Shown one piece after another: positions 1-7,906 of a stretch of 41,105 bases of DNA. The notes under the pieces were generated by a model that saw only the letters and a list, made by a program, of their open reading frames with translations, was not told the DNA's origin and did no database searches. Within the stretch, counting starts at the first letter, position 1. Every line of letters starts with the position of its first letter. Location: the IMG/VR virus record IMGVR_UViG_3300005289_000010, positions 1-41,105 of that record; one strand, given 5' to 3'. Source of the DNA: a virus. Position numbers and translations under genes: made by a program.

Positions 1-50
1 TCCTGGTAGAACACCTTCTTCTCACCGAGCCACTTGGCCGAGTACGACAG
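1..50. repeat. Terminal overlap of the contig, copy 1
   Basis: These 50 bases are identical to the last 50 bases of the window (41056-41105). They lie inside a coding frame that continues correctly across the join, so they are an assembly overlap showing circular closure, not a biological terminal repeat. The unique unit is 41,055 bp. Confidence 0.95.
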
Positions 51-167
51 GATGTACCAGTCGTGCTCGATCTGATTGAGGCCCACGTTCTCCTTGAACG
101 TCCGCCAGACCCGCGCCAGGATCGGCGCGGTCTCGATGTCTACAACCAGGGTACGGGGACCGGCCAT
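1..167 (-). CDS. DEDDy 3'-5' exonuclease, N-terminal part (gene split by the contig ends)
   Basis: The ATG at 167-165 overlaps the stop of the preceding 82-aa gene by one base (TAATG). The frame runs to base 1 and continues at the other end of the window to a stop at 40437, giving 261 aa across the join. This part encodes about 55 residues, including the ExoI motif DIETAP at residues 10-15, whose Asp10 and Glu12 would bind the catalytic metals. Together with the C-terminal part (ExoII, ExoIII with Tyr172-x3-Asp176, then a zinc ribbon) it belongs to the RNase H-like DnaQ exonuclease superfamily. Its place after endonuclease VII and before nucleotide-pool and ligase genes suggests degradation of host DNA or repair of phage DNA; the substrate is not known. 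Confidence 0.88.
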   Translation of the reverse strand, partial: MAGPRTLVVDIETAPILARVWRTFKENVGLNQIEHDWYILSYSAKWLGEKKVFYQ

Positions 168-415
168 TACTGTGCGGCTCCTGCTGCGGCGATGGCGCGC
201 TTGATGGAGTCACCGGTAACGTCCACCTTGCCGGCGGGGTCCACGTAGTTGTACACGTTCTCGCGGACTTCAATCGTGTCCGTGCCCTGGCGGCCATCCT
301 CGGCGGTGTAGGTGGTCTTCAGCGTGACCGTGCCGGTGGGGTTGTACGTCACCTTGACGCGGGCAACGCCGCCGGACTGGACGTGTTCTTCAGTGGTGGT
401 AAAGTTGGCGCTCAT
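167..415 (-). CDS. Hypothetical protein, 82 aa
   Basis: I do not recognise this protein. It is rich in Thr and Val with alternating hydrophobic residues in the first 55 positions, which suggests a small beta-strand domain, followed by an Ala-rich helical tail. No membrane segment, cysteine or signal peptide is visible. The ATG at 415 overlaps the endonuclease VII stop (ATGA) and is preceded by AAGGAG, seven bases upstream and still inside the endonuclease gene. Its own stop overlaps the exonuclease start, so it is translated between two nucleases. Confidence 0.75.
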   Translation of the reverse strand: MSANFTTTEEHVQSGGVARVKVTYNPTGTVTLKTTYTAEDGRQGTDTIEVRENVYNYVDPAGKVDVTGDSIKRAIAAAGAAQ

Positions 416-789
416 GCTTGCTCCTTGGATGCGGCCCGGCGTTTCCGGGCTTGGGTGTTGCGCTTGACGCGCTTCTCGTCAGCGGTGCGGAACGTGGGAT
501 AGGCCACGCCCAGCCCGTCGCTGAACAGGTAGGGGATGATGCCCTGCACGAACTGGGCAAGGGCAACGGTGCTGGTCAGCTTGGCGATGCGGCGGTGGTT
601 CTCGATCTTGCCAAGCATGGAGTTGCAACCGCGGTGCAGGACACCTCGGCATTCTCCTGTGGCGTGATCATGATCCAGCACCGCGTCGGCCGGGGCCAGT
701 GGCTGCTGACACAGCGCGCACTTATTCCCCTGGTTGGCCAGCGTTTGCAGCCTGAAGGGCCGCAAGGCGGATGGACTCAATCTCTGCAT
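412..789 (-). CDS. Recombination endonuclease VII (Holliday junction resolvase)
   Basis: This 125-aa protein has the endonuclease VII His-Me finger signature: CALCQQPL near residue 25, then DHDHATGECRGVLH and a closing CN, with two Cys pairs for structural zinc. The family (T4 gp49 is the type member) cuts branched DNA and clears junctions before packaging. I chose the ATG at 789, which begins MQRLSPSALRPF; an in-frame GTG at 837 would add 16 residues unlike the family. The gene overlaps the 3' end of the 5'-3' exonuclease by 68 bases. The C-terminus is Arg/Lys-rich, suitable for DNA binding. Confidence 0.88.
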   Translation of the reverse strand: MQRLSPSALRPFRLQTLANQGNKCALCQQPLAPADAVLDHDHATGECRGVLHRGCNSMLGKIENHRRIAKLTSTVALAQFVQGIIPYLFSDGLGVAYPTFRTADEKRVKRNTQARKRRAASKEQA

Positions 790-1741
790 GTTGTTCCAGT
801 ACCCGGGTCTCCAGGCGGTTGAAGGCGGCGAGCACACGTGCTACACCAGGGTGGTTCATGGCGGGCAGGAAGCCGGCGAAGTTGCGGACGCTGGCGCCGG
901 CATCGGTGCGCAGCCACAGCAGCGCGGCCTGCTCGGCGAAACGATCCTGCCACTCCTCGCCGTAGTTCTCCGCGTACATCCGGGTCACCACGTTGAAGGC
1001 TTCGATGTGATTCTCAGCTTGGGCCAGGGCCTTGCCAGCCGTGACCTCGCCGACCTTCTTGCCCAGGTACAGTGGCAAGCCGGGGATGGCGTCAGCTGAA
1101 TCACCTTGCAGCATCTGCAACCAGAACCACCTGTAGCCGTACTGCAATCCGTCCGGGCTGCGCTTGATGTCGTACGCACCCTTCGGAACCTCGACCACCT
1201 GGTACGTGTTCCAGTCCACATGCAGGCCGGGCAGCATGCGCATGTCCTTGTCGGCCGTGTAGATAGCAGCGACGGGCTGCTTGTACAGCTCCACGCAGTT
1301 GTGCGCCACGAAGGCCATGCCGTCGTCCGCCTCTCGATCCTTCCAGAGCTTCACCGAGAAGGCGTCACCCTGGTAGGTCTCCAGGTAGTTGCGCAGGAAC
1401 TCCCAGTTCTTGGGCCGGCGGCTGCCGCTGCGCTGCCCTTGGTAGGGCTTGACCGTGGCGATGTAGTAGCGATACCCCTTGTGGCTGCCGGACATCGTGA
1501 GGTGAACCACGATCTTGCTGGCGCCGACGATTGCTCGTCCGGCCTCCAGCTTGTTCAGCACGTTGGCCCGCGCCCTGCCTGGTTCGCACTCGTCGTTGCC
1601 GGAACAGAAGTAGGCCAGGTAATCACCGTCAACGTGGAGGGTCAGGTCCTTGTTGACGGCAGGCAAGACAACCCCCGGCATGGGGGCTGCCTCTGCTACC
1701 TTAGCGATCTGGTCCTTGAGGGAATCAGTAAGGGATGTCAT
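722..1741 (-). CDS. 5'-3' exonuclease (FEN/T7 gp6-like)
   Basis: This 339-aa protein shows FEN/PIN-type exonuclease motifs in order: HVDGDYLAY at about 36-44, a KPYQGQR helical-arch motif near 105, READDGMA with acidic metal ligands, TADKDMRMLPG, and LQGDSADAIPGLP, the last resembling the helix-hairpin-helix part of the fold. The family removes RNA primers and degrades host DNA from 5' ends. The open frame extends upstream to 1933, but that Arg/Ser-rich stretch is only the SSB tail read in another frame. The ATG at 1741, giving MTSLTDSLKD, overlaps the SSB gene by 17 bases and is the likely start. The C-terminal 40 residues form a predicted helix. Confidence 0.9.
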   Translation of the reverse strand: MTSLTDSLKDQIAKVAEAAPMPGVVLPAVNKDLTLHVDGDYLAYFCSGNDECEPGRARANVLNKLEAGRAIVGASKIVVHLTMSGSHKGYRYYIATVKPYQGQRSGSRRPKNWEFLRNYLETYQGDAFSVKLWKDREADDGMAFVAHNCVELYKQPVAAIYTADKDMRMLPGLHVDWNTYQVVEVPKGAYDIKRSPDGLQYGYRWFWLQMLQGDSADAIPGLPLYLGKKVGEVTAGKALAQAENHIEAFNVVTRMYAENYGEEWQDRFAEQAALLWLRTDAGASVRNFAGFLPAMNHPGVARVLAAFNRLETRVLEQHAEIESIRLAALQAANAGQPGE

Positions 1742-2645
1742 CGTCACCGATACCGTCCAGCGGGTCAGCGGATGCTGCCTTCGCCGGCTTGGGCTTGGGT
1801 TTCGGGGCAGGCTTGGCAGGCGCCTTGGGCTTCTTGGGCGGCTCCTGCTGCGGCGACTGGTCTTCGATGTCCGTGCTCGGATCATCTTCACCCGGGTCAT
1901 CGTCCGGCGTATCCTCGTCACCATCCGGGTCATCGTCGTCGGGCATGGCGCCGGCCAGCAGCTGCTCCAGCGGGCTGCCCTTGTAGTTGACGGCAGCGAG
2001 CACGGTTTGCTGGATGACGTTCTTGGTCTTGCCTTCCTCGTACTCGCCGTCGATGAACAGGCTGTCCCACATCTCCTTGCTTGGCTGGTCCCACACGAAC
2101 AGGCGCAGCTCGCTGATGGCTTCGGGCACCTTCAGCTTCGTGCTCTCCCCGGTCTCGGGGTCCTCACGATACGGCGGGCGGATGCTGTAGCCAGCGTCGT
2201 TGCGGAGGTTGGCGTACACCTTGTCTTCCTTGCCGGTGTTGTGGGTGATGCGGCCGAGGAAACCTTCGCCCAGCATCTGTGCCATGTGGGTGATCTCGCT
2301 GCGGTTGTTGCGCATCGAGTTGAAGATCTTGAAGAAGTGTGCCTTCTCCGACAAGCTCAGGGTCTCGGTGATCGTGATGCGAGTGGGGATCAGCGTGCCA
2401 TCGTCCAGCTTCTTGGGCGGATAGTTCTTCCCGTGGACCTCGAAGATCAGGCGCACCTTGTCCTTGATCTTGGTCTCGCCCTTGTACGTGGACTTCTGTT
2501 TGCCCAGCTCGATGTAGCCGATGAAGCGCAGGAAGCAAGGCCCCGCGGCAGGCGGCTCGTAGTCGCCACCACCCTTCTGCGCTTCTTGCATGTTGGGTGC
2601 GTTCTTGGCGATCTGGCCAACAGCTTTCTTGAGATCAAAACCCAT
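1725..2645 (-). CDS. Probable single-stranded DNA-binding protein with bacterial-SSB-like C-terminal tip
   Basis: This 306-aa protein lies directly between DNA polymerase and the 5'-3' exonuclease, where phiKMV-type phages carry a poorly annotated replication protein. Residues 1-220 form a compact domain with mixed basic and aromatic patches. A very acidic stretch follows (about 232-265), then a Pro/Lys/Ala linker (about 270-292), and the protein ends GIGDDDIPY. That ending nearly equals the DDDIPF tip by which bacterial SSB recruits repair and replication proteins. SSB function is inferred from position, the acidic tail and the tip; I did not identify an OB fold directly. GGAG lies nine bases before the ATG, and the gap to the polymerase stop is three bases. 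Confidence 0.75.
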   Translation of the reverse strand: MGFDLKKAVGQIAKNAPNMQEAQKGGGDYEPPAAGPCFLRFIGYIELGKQKSTYKGETKIKDKVRLIFEVHGKNYPPKKLDDGTLIPTRITITETLSLSEKAHFFKIFNSMRNNRSEITHMAQMLGEGFLGRITHNTGKEDKVYANLRNDAGYSIRPPYREDPETGESTKLKVPEAISELRLFVWDQPSKEMWDSLFIDGEYEEGKTKNVIQQTVLAAVNYKGSPLEQLLAGAMPDDDDPDGDEDTPDDDPGEDDPSTDIEDQSPQQEPPKKPKAPAKPAPKPKPKPAKAASADPLDGIGDDDIPY

Positions 2646-2648
2646 TCT

Positions 2649-5030
2649 TCAATTCTCCAGGATGAACGAGGGCACGCGGCCCTCCATGTATTTGGTCCGC
2701 AGATAGGACCGGACTTGAGCAGACTGCTCGTTGAACTTCTCGTCGTACCCGATCTCTTCGATCATGGACGAACCCCAGCTGGTGTCAGACGGCACACCCA
2801 CCGGCAGCGGCCAGTCGAAGTAGAACTCCATGAAGTCGCTGGCCGCCTCCATGCAGGCATGCAGTAGCACCGCTGCCTTGCGTGCCACCTTCTCGTCCGC
2901 GTCCAGATAGGTCGCGTCGTGGACCGTGTTGACCAGCAGGGCCAGGCCGTCGAAGTTCTTCCGGGTGTAGAACTCACGCACCGCCAGCCACAGTGCAGCC
3001 TTCATGAACTCACCGCCCTCACCCTGGACAGGGTAGTTGCGGATCTCAGTGGGCATGAAGCTGGTCAGCGTGCCACGCTTGACCTGCCACTTGGGCGCCG
3101 GTACTTCGGTCCAGGTGTAGATCTTCCCACTCGGTGCCTGGTACGTGCCGCGCCCAAGCTGTATGTTCAGACCAGGAACCTCGGGGTGCATCAGGAAACG
3201 CGACGTGGGCTTGCGGCTTTGCTGGATGCTAACCGTCAGCTTCTCGTACCAGGACTCGACACCAGGGTATCGGATCTTGTCGGCCTCAACCCAGCCCTCG
3301 ACCACCTCGACGGGGATCTTCAGGCCGGCCGCAATCTTCGGAGCGCCGGCACCGTAGGCACGCTGGAAGCTGAACACCTTGATGGCTGTCCGCTTCTCAT
3401 CCCACAGCTTGCGCAGCGCCGCGTCGATCTCGCCCTTACCCTTGGCCAGGCGGAACACCTCGTCGTACTCCATACCCTCGGCAGTTGCCAGCCGTGCGCA
3501 GTGCATGTCCAAGCCAGCACGCAGGTCAGAGATGAGTTGTTCGTCTTGCGTCAGGTTGGCCTGGATGTACACCTCCAGCGCGCTGAAGTCAGACTGGATG
3601 ATCTTGCCCTTGGCACCGAAGCGGCTGGTGAACACGGACTTGATCTGCGAGGTCTTGCCCTTCGGTACGTTCTGAAGGTTGGGATTGCTCGCGCTGAAGC
3701 GGCCGGTCACCGTGCTGGTCATGTTGATGGAGCCATGCACGATGCCATCGTCACCCACCAGGGTGAGCATGCCCTTCGGCTCCTCGTCCTCGGTGATGTA
3801 GTAGGTGCCCAGGTCCTTGGTCAGTGCCGCCACCTTGGACAGCGTGACCAGGAACGGTACGTCATCGCGCAGGCCCAGCTCCTCAATCACCTCGCCGGCC
3901 ACGGACCACAAGCCAGGCGTGCTGCTGGCCCACTTGTCATCCGGCTCCGTCATGCGGGGAAAGTCGTAGCTGAACTCACCGATGCGGGTCTTGGCCCCGC
4001 GCTCCAGGTCAGGCACCTTGACCTTCTTGGTCTTGATCTCGCCCTTGTTCTTGCCTCCGGCGAAGCGCACCGCGTTGGTTCCTTCGGGGGCGAGACCATT
4101 GTTCCAGTCATCAAGGCTGATCGTGGTGTCGTTGTCCAACACCACATGCAGCTCGTCCTTCTGGTAGTAGGTCTTGTTGCCCTCTTCGTCCAGCACGTAC
4201 TCACGCGCCTTGTAGTTGACGGAGCCACCGAAGATCAGCGGCGACAGATGGTAGCGGTTGGTCCAGTTGAACTCGAAGGGCAGGTCCGCAGGCAGGTAGC
4301 CGCGCAGCTCCTCGGTGTACCCGGCCAGCTCAGCACGCAGCTCGGCTGCAATCACCAGGCCGCGCGCCTTGTCCACGTGCATCCCGTTGCGCATCATCTC
4401 GACCACGGCAACCAAGGCACCCATGTTCAGCAGCAGGGACTTGAGCTGGCCGCGGCCGCGCGCCTTCTTGAGCTGGCCAAGGAAGGCAAGCTCCGTGTTG
4501 CCGATGTCACCGAAGTCTTTCCACTTGCCCTTGTCGTCACGCTCACCAATGAGGTAACGCTTGAGCAGATCGGGGTCGATGTCCTCGGTCATGACACCGG
4601 CTTCCCACAGCACCTTGACCTCATCCACCTTGGTCGTGCCGCCGTAGCGCGGGGCCACCTCGTTGAGCGACAGCATCTGTGCCTCTTGCACCATGCCATC
4701 CAGCAGGTACTCGGCAAGCTGGCAGTCCCAGATCTGTCCGCCCTTGGCGATCCAGTCCATCCAGGCTTCCAGGTTGCGCTTGTCCTGCAATGCCCACAGC
4801 AGATCGAAGCCGATGTTGAAGCCGACCAGGATGCGGGTGCCCTCCAGCATGGAGGTGAACCAGTCCTCGGGCAGGGGCACGGCCTTGCTGCTGGTGTAGT
4901 GCCAGTCCGGTTCCTGCTTGGCGCGCTTCCAGCCAGTGGCCACGATGAAATTCTCGGGGTGCCACGGGCTGGCCTTGCGCTTGAACAGGGTACGTGTGCC
5001 TGTCTCCAGGTCCCATACGGTATGGCTCAT
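2649..5030 (-). CDS. DNA polymerase, PolA family with 3'-5' proofreading domain
   Basis: A 793-aa T7-type replicative polymerase. The exonuclease domain has WDLETG (Asp7, Glu9), GFNIGFD (Asp76) and FGDIGNTE. The polymerase domain has motif A SDFSALE (Asp481), motif B RTAIKVFSFQRAYG (Arg547, Lys551, Phe555, Tyr559) and motif C NTVHDATYLD (His704, Asp705). Position 555 aligns with T7 Tyr526 and is Phe, as in E. coli Pol I and Taq. Residues 265-370 contain a large insert between thumb and palm where T7 binds thioredoxin; no clear thioredoxin-binding sequence is visible. The ATG at 5030 overlaps the stop of the upstream 56-aa gene (ATGA); a GTG four codons earlier is less likely. Confidence 0.97.
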   Translation of the reverse strand: MSHTVWDLETGTRTLFKRKASPWHPENFIVATGWKRAKQEPDWHYTSSKAVPLPEDWFTSMLEGTRILVGFNIGFDLLWALQDKRNLEAWMDWIAKGGQIWDCQLAEYLLDGMVQEAQMLSLNEVAPRYGGTTKVDEVKVLWEAGVMTEDIDPDLLKRYLIGERDDKGKWKDFGDIGNTELAFLGQLKKARGRGQLKSLLLNMGALVAVVEMMRNGMHVDKARGLVIAAELRAELAGYTEELRGYLPADLPFEFNWTNRYHLSPLIFGGSVNYKAREYVLDEEGNKTYYQKDELHVVLDNDTTISLDDWNNGLAPEGTNAVRFAGGKNKGEIKTKKVKVPDLERGAKTRIGEFSYDFPRMTEPDDKWASSTPGLWSVAGEVIEELGLRDDVPFLVTLSKVAALTKDLGTYYITEDEEPKGMLTLVGDDGIVHGSINMTSTVTGRFSASNPNLQNVPKGKTSQIKSVFTSRFGAKGKIIQSDFSALEVYIQANLTQDEQLISDLRAGLDMHCARLATAEGMEYDEVFRLAKGKGEIDAALRKLWDEKRTAIKVFSFQRAYGAGAPKIAAGLKIPVEVVEGWVEADKIRYPGVESWYEKLTVSIQQSRKPTSRFLMHPEVPGLNIQLGRGTYQAPSGKIYTWTEVPAPKWQVKRGTLTSFMPTEIRNYPVQGEGGEFMKAALWLAVREFYTRKNFDGLALLVNTVHDATYLDADEKVARKAAVLLHACMEAASDFMEFYFDWPLPVGVPSDTSWGSSMIEEIGYDEKFNEQSAQVRSYLRTKYMEGRVPSFILEN

Positions 5031-5197
5031 GCTTGTGCCCACGCATGGACAACGCGAGAGTCCACGTTGTTTTCGTCAGGCTGTATGCTGCCGTCGAGGT
5101 AGCCTTCGAGTACCACCGTCTCTGCCTCACCGGCATCGTGGGCGGTAACGCGAAACTTGCTAACGACGACCTCCTCTATCTCTACGATGTACTCCAT
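5027..5197 (-). CDS. Small protein, 56 aa, between helicase and polymerase
   Basis: This frame starts at ATG 5197 behind GGAGCTACT and ends in a TGA that overlaps the polymerase ATG. The product begins MEYIVEIEEVVVSKFRVTAHDAG, has alternating hydrophobic and charged residues suggesting beta strands, and is acidic. It overlaps the preceding 72-aa gene by 16 bases. Function is unknown; the tight coupling suggests it helps set polymerase translation or acts with the replisome. Confidence 0.72.
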   Translation of the reverse strand: MEYIVEIEEVVVSKFRVTAHDAGEAETVVLEGYLDGSIQPDENNVDSRVVHAWAQA

Positions 5198-5400
5198 AGT
5201 AGCTCCAGTTGATGGTTGTGTTTGACGGGTGTGTACACCAGGGACTTGAGTGGCAGGTGTAGGCTTAGCTGGCCCCGCCCCGTGTACTGCATGGTGGCTG
5301 GCTCGTACCAGATAGTCGGCTCGCCCGTAAAGTCTTCAAGTCGGGATGGCCCGTAGTACGGCAGGCTGGGGTCGGCAAGGAAGTCGCAGAGGTCAATCAT
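5182..5400 (-). CDS. Small protein, 72 aa
   Basis: The ATG at 5400 lies inside the last codons of the helicase gene (eight-base overlap, ATGATTGA). The product starts MIDLCDFLADPSLPYYG and is Pro/Tyr/Leu-rich, with no membrane segment. A longer in-frame reading to 5544 is the helicase tail in another frame. It lies between helicase and polymerase. Homology is not recognised; function unknown. Confidence 0.65.
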   Translation of the reverse strand: MIDLCDFLADPSLPYYGPSRLEDFTGEPTIWYEPATMQYTGRGQLSLHLPLKSLVYTPVKHNHQLELLWSTS

Positions 5401-6679
5401 CGGGCGCGTCGTCGGGCATGAGATAACGCCCCCGGTCCTCATCAAGGATGACCTCGTAGCCGAAGGGATCTCCCGGCTTGCCAGCCCGGTTGAGCTTGGT
5501 CTTGGGAATACCGATGAAGCGAGACTTCGCAAGAAGCGGATCATTGCTCTTTCCGATTGCGATGAGGAAGTCCAGCGCGCCTTGCTTGCCGGTCTTGCTG
5601 TCCTTCATCATGGCCAGGGTTGGACGGGTCAACCCTTCGGCATCCCCGTTGAGTTGGCTGGTACACAGCACGATGCAGTCATGCTTCACACCGAGGATGC
5701 GTGCCCACTGGTACATGGCCTCCAGGATCTGGTCCGTGCGCTGGCCGCCGTTGGACATCTCGCCGCCGAAGCGAACGTTGTCCACCATGTCGATGACCAC
5801 GATGTACGGGTTGTGCTCTCGGATGATATCCTCAAGCTCACCACTCGACATGTCGTGTGCGTCAAGAACACGAATGCGGCCAGCGCCACCGACTGCTGCG
5901 GCGTAGGCTTGCTTGTGCCCATTGCCCTTCGGCCCGCGTAGCTCACCGATCTCACCGAACGTCATGCCCAGTGCTGACTGCCAGCACCGGCCAACGATTC
6001 GCTTGCTCGGTCCCTCGTTGTTGAACCAGAACACGCCGCGACCATCGGGACACTGCGGCGCCATGAACGTGATCTCGCTGGTGAAGAACGTGGTCTTGCC
6101 AGCGCCGGGGCGCATGGCTACGCAGCCGAAGTCACCAGGACGAAGCGGGCGCATGTACTCATTGAGCACAGACAGCCGCCACTTGATGCCCTCGTCGTTC
6201 TCCTCCTCGTTCAGCAGCTCGTCAATGTCCACGTCGCAGAAGGGCGTCTTCACCTGACGGGCAACGCGCTCCTCGTACTTGTCCATGATGCTGCGCAGGT
6301 GCTGCCCGAACTGGATGTCATCACCGTCAGTGAATGACGTGACCAGATCCTCCAGGGCGCGGGCTGTCTGCGCTGCTACCAAACGCTCTACGATCCCAGC
6401 TCTCACGTCCGCGTCAACATCTTGACGGGCGCGCTTGAGCTGGGCATTGATCAGTGCCAGCTTCTCATCAGCCAGCGAGGGATGTTCGAGCTTCACCCAA
6501 AGGCCGAAGCTGTCGAAGTCGATGACTTGTTGCAGCGGGTTCTCTTTGAACCAGGTGCCGTAGTCCTTGAGTATGGATTCCGTTGCCGGGTCCAGCACTC
6601 GGTCAGGGATGAGCCGGCGCAGGTTATCGTAGTCCTGCCGCCGCTTCATCACCTGAAGCAGGGTAATGTCTAACGCCAC
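5393..6679 (-). CDS. DnaB-like replicative DNA helicase
   Basis: A 428-aa RecA-fold hexameric helicase equivalent to the C-terminal half of T7 gp4. The Walker A motif is RPGAGKTT at about 190-197 and Walker B is IVVIDMVDN at about 293-301; CTSQLNG near 339-345 matches the H3-type sensor. The N-terminal 150 residues are helical and would contact the separate primase. I chose the GTG at 6679, which overlaps the primase stop and has GGAG five bases upstream; an ATG ten codons later (6649) is the alternative. The frame upstream of 6679 is only primase read out of frame. Primase and helicase as two genes is typical of phiKMV-type phages. Confidence 0.93.
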   Translation of the reverse strand: MALDITLLQVMKRRQDYDNLRRLIPDRVLDPATESILKDYGTWFKENPLQQVIDFDSFGLWVKLEHPSLADEKLALINAQLKRARQDVDADVRAGIVERLVAAQTARALEDLVTSFTDGDDIQFGQHLRSIMDKYEERVARQVKTPFCDVDIDELLNEEENDEGIKWRLSVLNEYMRPLRPGDFGCVAMRPGAGKTTFFTSEITFMAPQCPDGRGVFWFNNEGPSKRIVGRCWQSALGMTFGEIGELRGPKGNGHKQAYAAAVGGAGRIRVLDAHDMSSGELEDIIREHNPYIVVIDMVDNVRFGGEMSNGGQRTDQILEAMYQWARILGVKHDCIVLCTSQLNGDAEGLTRPTLAMMKDSKTGKQGALDFLIAIGKSNDPLLAKSRFIGIPKTKLNRAGKPGDPFGYEVILDEDRGRYLMPDDAPDD

Positions 6680-7464
6680 ACATTCTCCAGGATGATGTTG
6701 ATCTCGTCTCGGGTGTACAACTTGGGGTCGTACTCGCCCAGTACGTTGCGGTAGTCCACGCCGAAAACATCCAGGCGCTTTCCAATCTTGCGGGCCGCTG
6801 TCTGTCCTGCCTCGTCGGGGTCCAGCCACACGGATACCGAGCGGCCCCATGCCAACAGCTTGGCCAGGTGTTCGTCGTGCAGCGTGGTCCCGAGCAGGGG
6901 CATGGCGCTGCGCCCAGCCATGTGCATCTTGTACGTGGACAGCAGGTCCTCAGTCAGCACGACAGAGTACCCCTTGTCCACCTTGTCACGGAGTAGCGCC
7001 ACCTCACGCTCGCCGCCGTCGCTGATATACTTGGGCTTGTGCCCTGCCATCACGGCGCGGGCCTGCCAGTGATGCGTGCCTGGGTAAGGCAGCACCACAC
7101 GCATGCTCGGCTCGTGGTAGTAGATGCCCAGCTTGATGGCGTCCACCTCACCGATGCCTGCCTTCAGCAGCCAGAGCTGCGCCTCGACCGGCCAGTCCTC
7201 CCACTTGCGAACAGCAGGCTCGGGCATGGCCTGGGTACGCAGGGTCTTGTCCGCGTCCCGTCGATCCTGGTTGATCTTGATCAGCTCTCCCAGGCTGAGG
7301 CGCTTGGCCTCGTACAGCTTCTCCTTGCAGCGATAGCAGAAGCCACGCCAGCACTCAGGCTCGTTGCTCACGGACAGGCTACGGTCGCCGTTGGGTGAGC
7401 AGTCATGCTGGATCTTCCGGCTCCTGCCTACGGGTAATGCTTGGGCTATGCGTAGCCAGTCCAT
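6670..7464 (-). CDS. DNA primase (zinc ribbon plus TOPRIM)
   Basis: A 264-aa primase. The N-terminal zinc ribbon is formed by His20, Cys22, Cys43 and Cys46 (HDC and CYRC). The TOPRIM core follows, with VVLTEDLLST (Glu172) and WLDPDEAG (Asp215, Asp217) supplying the metal-binding acidic residues that make RNA primers. The size and domain order match the primase half of T7 gp4. It starts at ATG 7464 behind AAGGAG and overlaps the helicase start, so the two subunits are translated together. Confidence 0.93.
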   Translation of the reverse strand: MDWLRIAQALPVGRSRKIQHDCSPNGDRSLSVSNEPECWRGFCYRCKEKLYEAKRLSLGELIKINQDRRDADKTLRTQAMPEPAVRKWEDWPVEAQLWLLKAGIGEVDAIKLGIYYHEPSMRVVLPYPGTHHWQARAVMAGHKPKYISDGGEREVALLRDKVDKGYSVVLTEDLLSTYKMHMAGRSAMPLLGTTLHDEHLAKLLAWGRSVSVWLDPDEAGQTAARKIGKRLDVFGVDYRNVLGEYDPKLYTRDEINIILENVWR

Positions 7465-7473
7465 GTCTACTCC

Positions 7474-7641
7474 TTACGTGGGGTACGGCTCATCGCCGTG
7501 CTCAGCTTGCCAGGCTGCGGCCAACTGCTGGCCGATGGGGGGCAGCTTGTCCACGGGGCGCGTGGCTTCCAGCTGGTACTGGCTCTGCCACAGGGTGCGG
7601 ATGTCTTCCTCGTCATCCCAGATGTCATCAACGTCAGGCAT
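7474..7641 (-). CDS. Small acidic protein, 55 aa
   Basis: The ATG at 7641 shares its A with the TAA of the 85-aa gene (TAATG). The frame ends nine bases before the primase ATG and contains the approach to the primase ribosome binding site. The N-terminus, MPDVDDIWDDEEDI, is strongly acidic; the rest is amphipathic with a PPIGQQLAAAWQAEHG segment. Function is unknown. Acidic small early phage proteins often mimic DNA or bind host enzymes, but nothing here proves that. Confidence 0.7.
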   Translation of the reverse strand: MPDVDDIWDDEEDIRTLWQSQYQLEATRPVDKLPPIGQQLAAAWQAEHGDEPYPT

Positions 7642-7898
7642 TACACACGCTCCAACAAACGCAGGGCTTCCGCCTCGTTGGCGCGGGACTTCTCCTCAGC
7701 CTTGGCTTCGGCAATGTCTGCACTCTCCAGTGCAGCAGCGGCCAGGTCCGACACGTGTTCAGCGTAGCGGAACTTGCGCTTGGCCTCGGCCTTGGCCTTC
7801 CCAGTTTCCTGGTGCAGGCTGGCCACGTGGACAGCAGTGGCCTGGCCGAGCAAGGCGACGATGTAGTTCAGGATGGCACGGGTGATGGTGGTCTTCAT
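7641..7898 (-). CDS. Hypothetical helical protein, 85 aa
   Basis: The ATG at 7898 follows AAGGA at good spacing. The first 25 residues are fairly hydrophobic (ILNYIVALLG). The remainder is an Ala/Glu/Lys-rich helix that could form a coiled coil. No known family is recognised. It is translationally coupled to the acidic 55-aa gene downstream. Confidence 0.72.
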   Translation of the reverse strand: MKTTITRAILNYIVALLGQATAVHVASLHQETGKAKAEAKRKFRYAEHVSDLAAAALESADIAEAKAEEKSRANEAEALRLLERV

Positions 7899-7906
7899 GT
7901 CTGTCC

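Noticed and set aside
1-50. 50-bp ends as a true direct terminal repeat
   Set aside because: They lie within a coding frame that continues perfectly across the join, far from the expected genome ends; assembly overlap explains them.
1742-1933. N-terminal extension of the 5'-3' exonuclease (64 Arg/Ser-rich residues)
   Set aside because: It is the SSB acidic/Pro-rich tail read in another frame; the FEN fold starts after ATG 1741.
2919-5102. 727-aa open frame on the plus strand opposite DNA polymerase
   Set aside because: It mirrors a certain polymerase gene; high GC at third positions leaves the antisense frame open. No known motifs or ribosome site.
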